NCBI GenBank assembly: GCA_964524835.1
Contig: CAZGEG010000001.1
Coordinates: forward strand, 1-64,000
Length of the DNA stretch: 64,000 nucleotides
Source: JACRCG01 sp964524835
GTDB lineage: Bacteria; Desulfobacterota; Desulfuromonadia; Geobacterales; Pseudopelobacteraceae
Reading direction: 5' to 3'
Shown: piece by piece, positions 63,602-64,000 of the stretch
Layout: the number at the start of each line of letters is the position of its first letter
Numbering within the stretch: the first letter of the stretch is position 1
Translations under genes and position numbers: made by a program
The notes under the pieces: generated by a model
Databases searched by the model: none
What the model was told of the DNA's origin: nothing
The model's input: the letters and a program-made list of their open reading frames with translations, nothing else

Positions 63602-64000
63602 GCTTAACAATCTCCTTACTTACACATTTCCTGATCAATAGCCCAGAGTGCTAGAATAGTATCCTGAAAAGCCGCTTCACCTTCCCGGCACCACGTACCG
63701 GCAAGAGTGTCCACATCGTGATCTGTTCCGTTAAATATTGCCTGTTGCCTCACGAATCAGTCGCAGAGCAAACGTATTCAGGCAGATGACTGCCCAGTGT
63801 CGCCAGAGTGCGCCAGTATTTCATAGCCGAAGCTGCAATCCGGATATTATTGGTGGGAACCGGTTTCCAATCTGCTTGTGGGCATTGTACACAAGTGCAA
63901 AATAATCCGCACTTAGATTCATCAATTACAAGAAACTCAAGCGGGGTGGATCAAGAAACTGGTCAAGTTCCTTGCGGTTTGCCGTTTCCCGGACGCCACC
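63602..64000. other. Right-edge region with no clear gene
   Basis: About 400 bases without an intact gene. On the minus strand there are three short frames: one that runs in from beyond the window and stops near 63926 (ending LDPPRLSFL), one of 33 codons starting near 63920, and one of 45 codons at 63616-63753. Together they look like decayed coding sequence or the tail of a gene whose body lies outside. I cannot assign a family. Confidence 0.4.
63616..63753 (-). pseudogene. Possible 45-codon ORF or remnant upstream of the ABC permease gene
   Basis: It starts with GTG and reads RQQAIFNGTDHDVDTLAGTW, then a further 24 residues ending LALWAIDQEMCK. Its stop lies 12 nt before the permease start. 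The sequence looks coding, but there is no ribosome binding site and a stop lies just upstream in the same frame. Confidence 0.25.

Overview
The window looks like a chromosome segment from the Geobacter group (Desulfuromonadia/Geobacterales). The evidence is gene content: a dodecaheme and a triheme c-type cytochrome, a cbb3-type oxidase operon, a CheX-type phosphatase, a lexA/dinB SOS neighbourhood, and the order tmk-holB-PSP1-metG. The species cannot be fixed from sequence alone. The core genes are moderately GC-rich, and parts of the right-hand polysaccharide region are clearly AT-richer. No tRNA, rRNA, CRISPR array, intact transposase or prophage was seen.

Layout. 1-5.8 kb: small exported proteins (a DUF922-like protease and a lipoprotein), then a three-gene minus-strand operon (DUF5684-like membrane protein, zinc-ribbon DUF898/YjgN protein, M48 peptidase). 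5.9-9.1 kb: rodZ and an acyl-CoA synthetase. The intergenic regions on both sides of rodZ carry copies of one module: a TGTAAA...TTTACA palindrome, a conserved transcript-like stretch and a long hairpin. 9.3-16 kb: a sensor kinase, a DUF294 nucleotidyltransferase, a 12-heme cytochrome and a three-gene Hsp20 operon. 16-20 kb: dinB, a lexA operon (lexA, DUF6504-like protein, membrane HExxH protein) and nudC. 20-24 kb: triheme cytochrome, rlpA, YkgJ-type protein, polysaccharide deacetylase and cheX. 24-27 kb: ccoNO(Q)P, including a 45-codon ccoQ-like gene. 27-31 kb: guaA, guaB and an M42 aminopeptidase. 31.8-38 kb: rnc and an Elp3-like radical SAM gene, divergent from tmk-holB-PSP1-metG.

38-63.6 kb is one long minus-strand surface-polysaccharide region. 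From upstream to downstream it has an ABC exporter trio with a TPR-like anchored protein, a GT-C/TPR membrane protein and a UbiA-type prenyltransferase. These are followed by two GT2 enzymes, an O-antigen ABC exporter (Wzm and a Wzt with an extra C-terminal domain) and a B12-type radical SAM protein. The rest is a dense set of GT2, GT4, GT9, GT11 and GT14 glycosyltransferases plus several SAM methyltransferases, one of FkbM type. Many genes overlap by 4 bp (ATGA or GTGA), which points to translational coupling. The natural reading is assembly of a fucosylated, branched, methylated glycan on a lipid carrier inside the cell, followed by ABC export.

The strongest candidates for something not yet described are the duplicated intergenic module flanking rodZ (possible paired small RNAs with GGA motifs), the array of six related ATATAGGATGC-type sites at 633-773, and the lexA-linked membrane metalloprotease-like operon.
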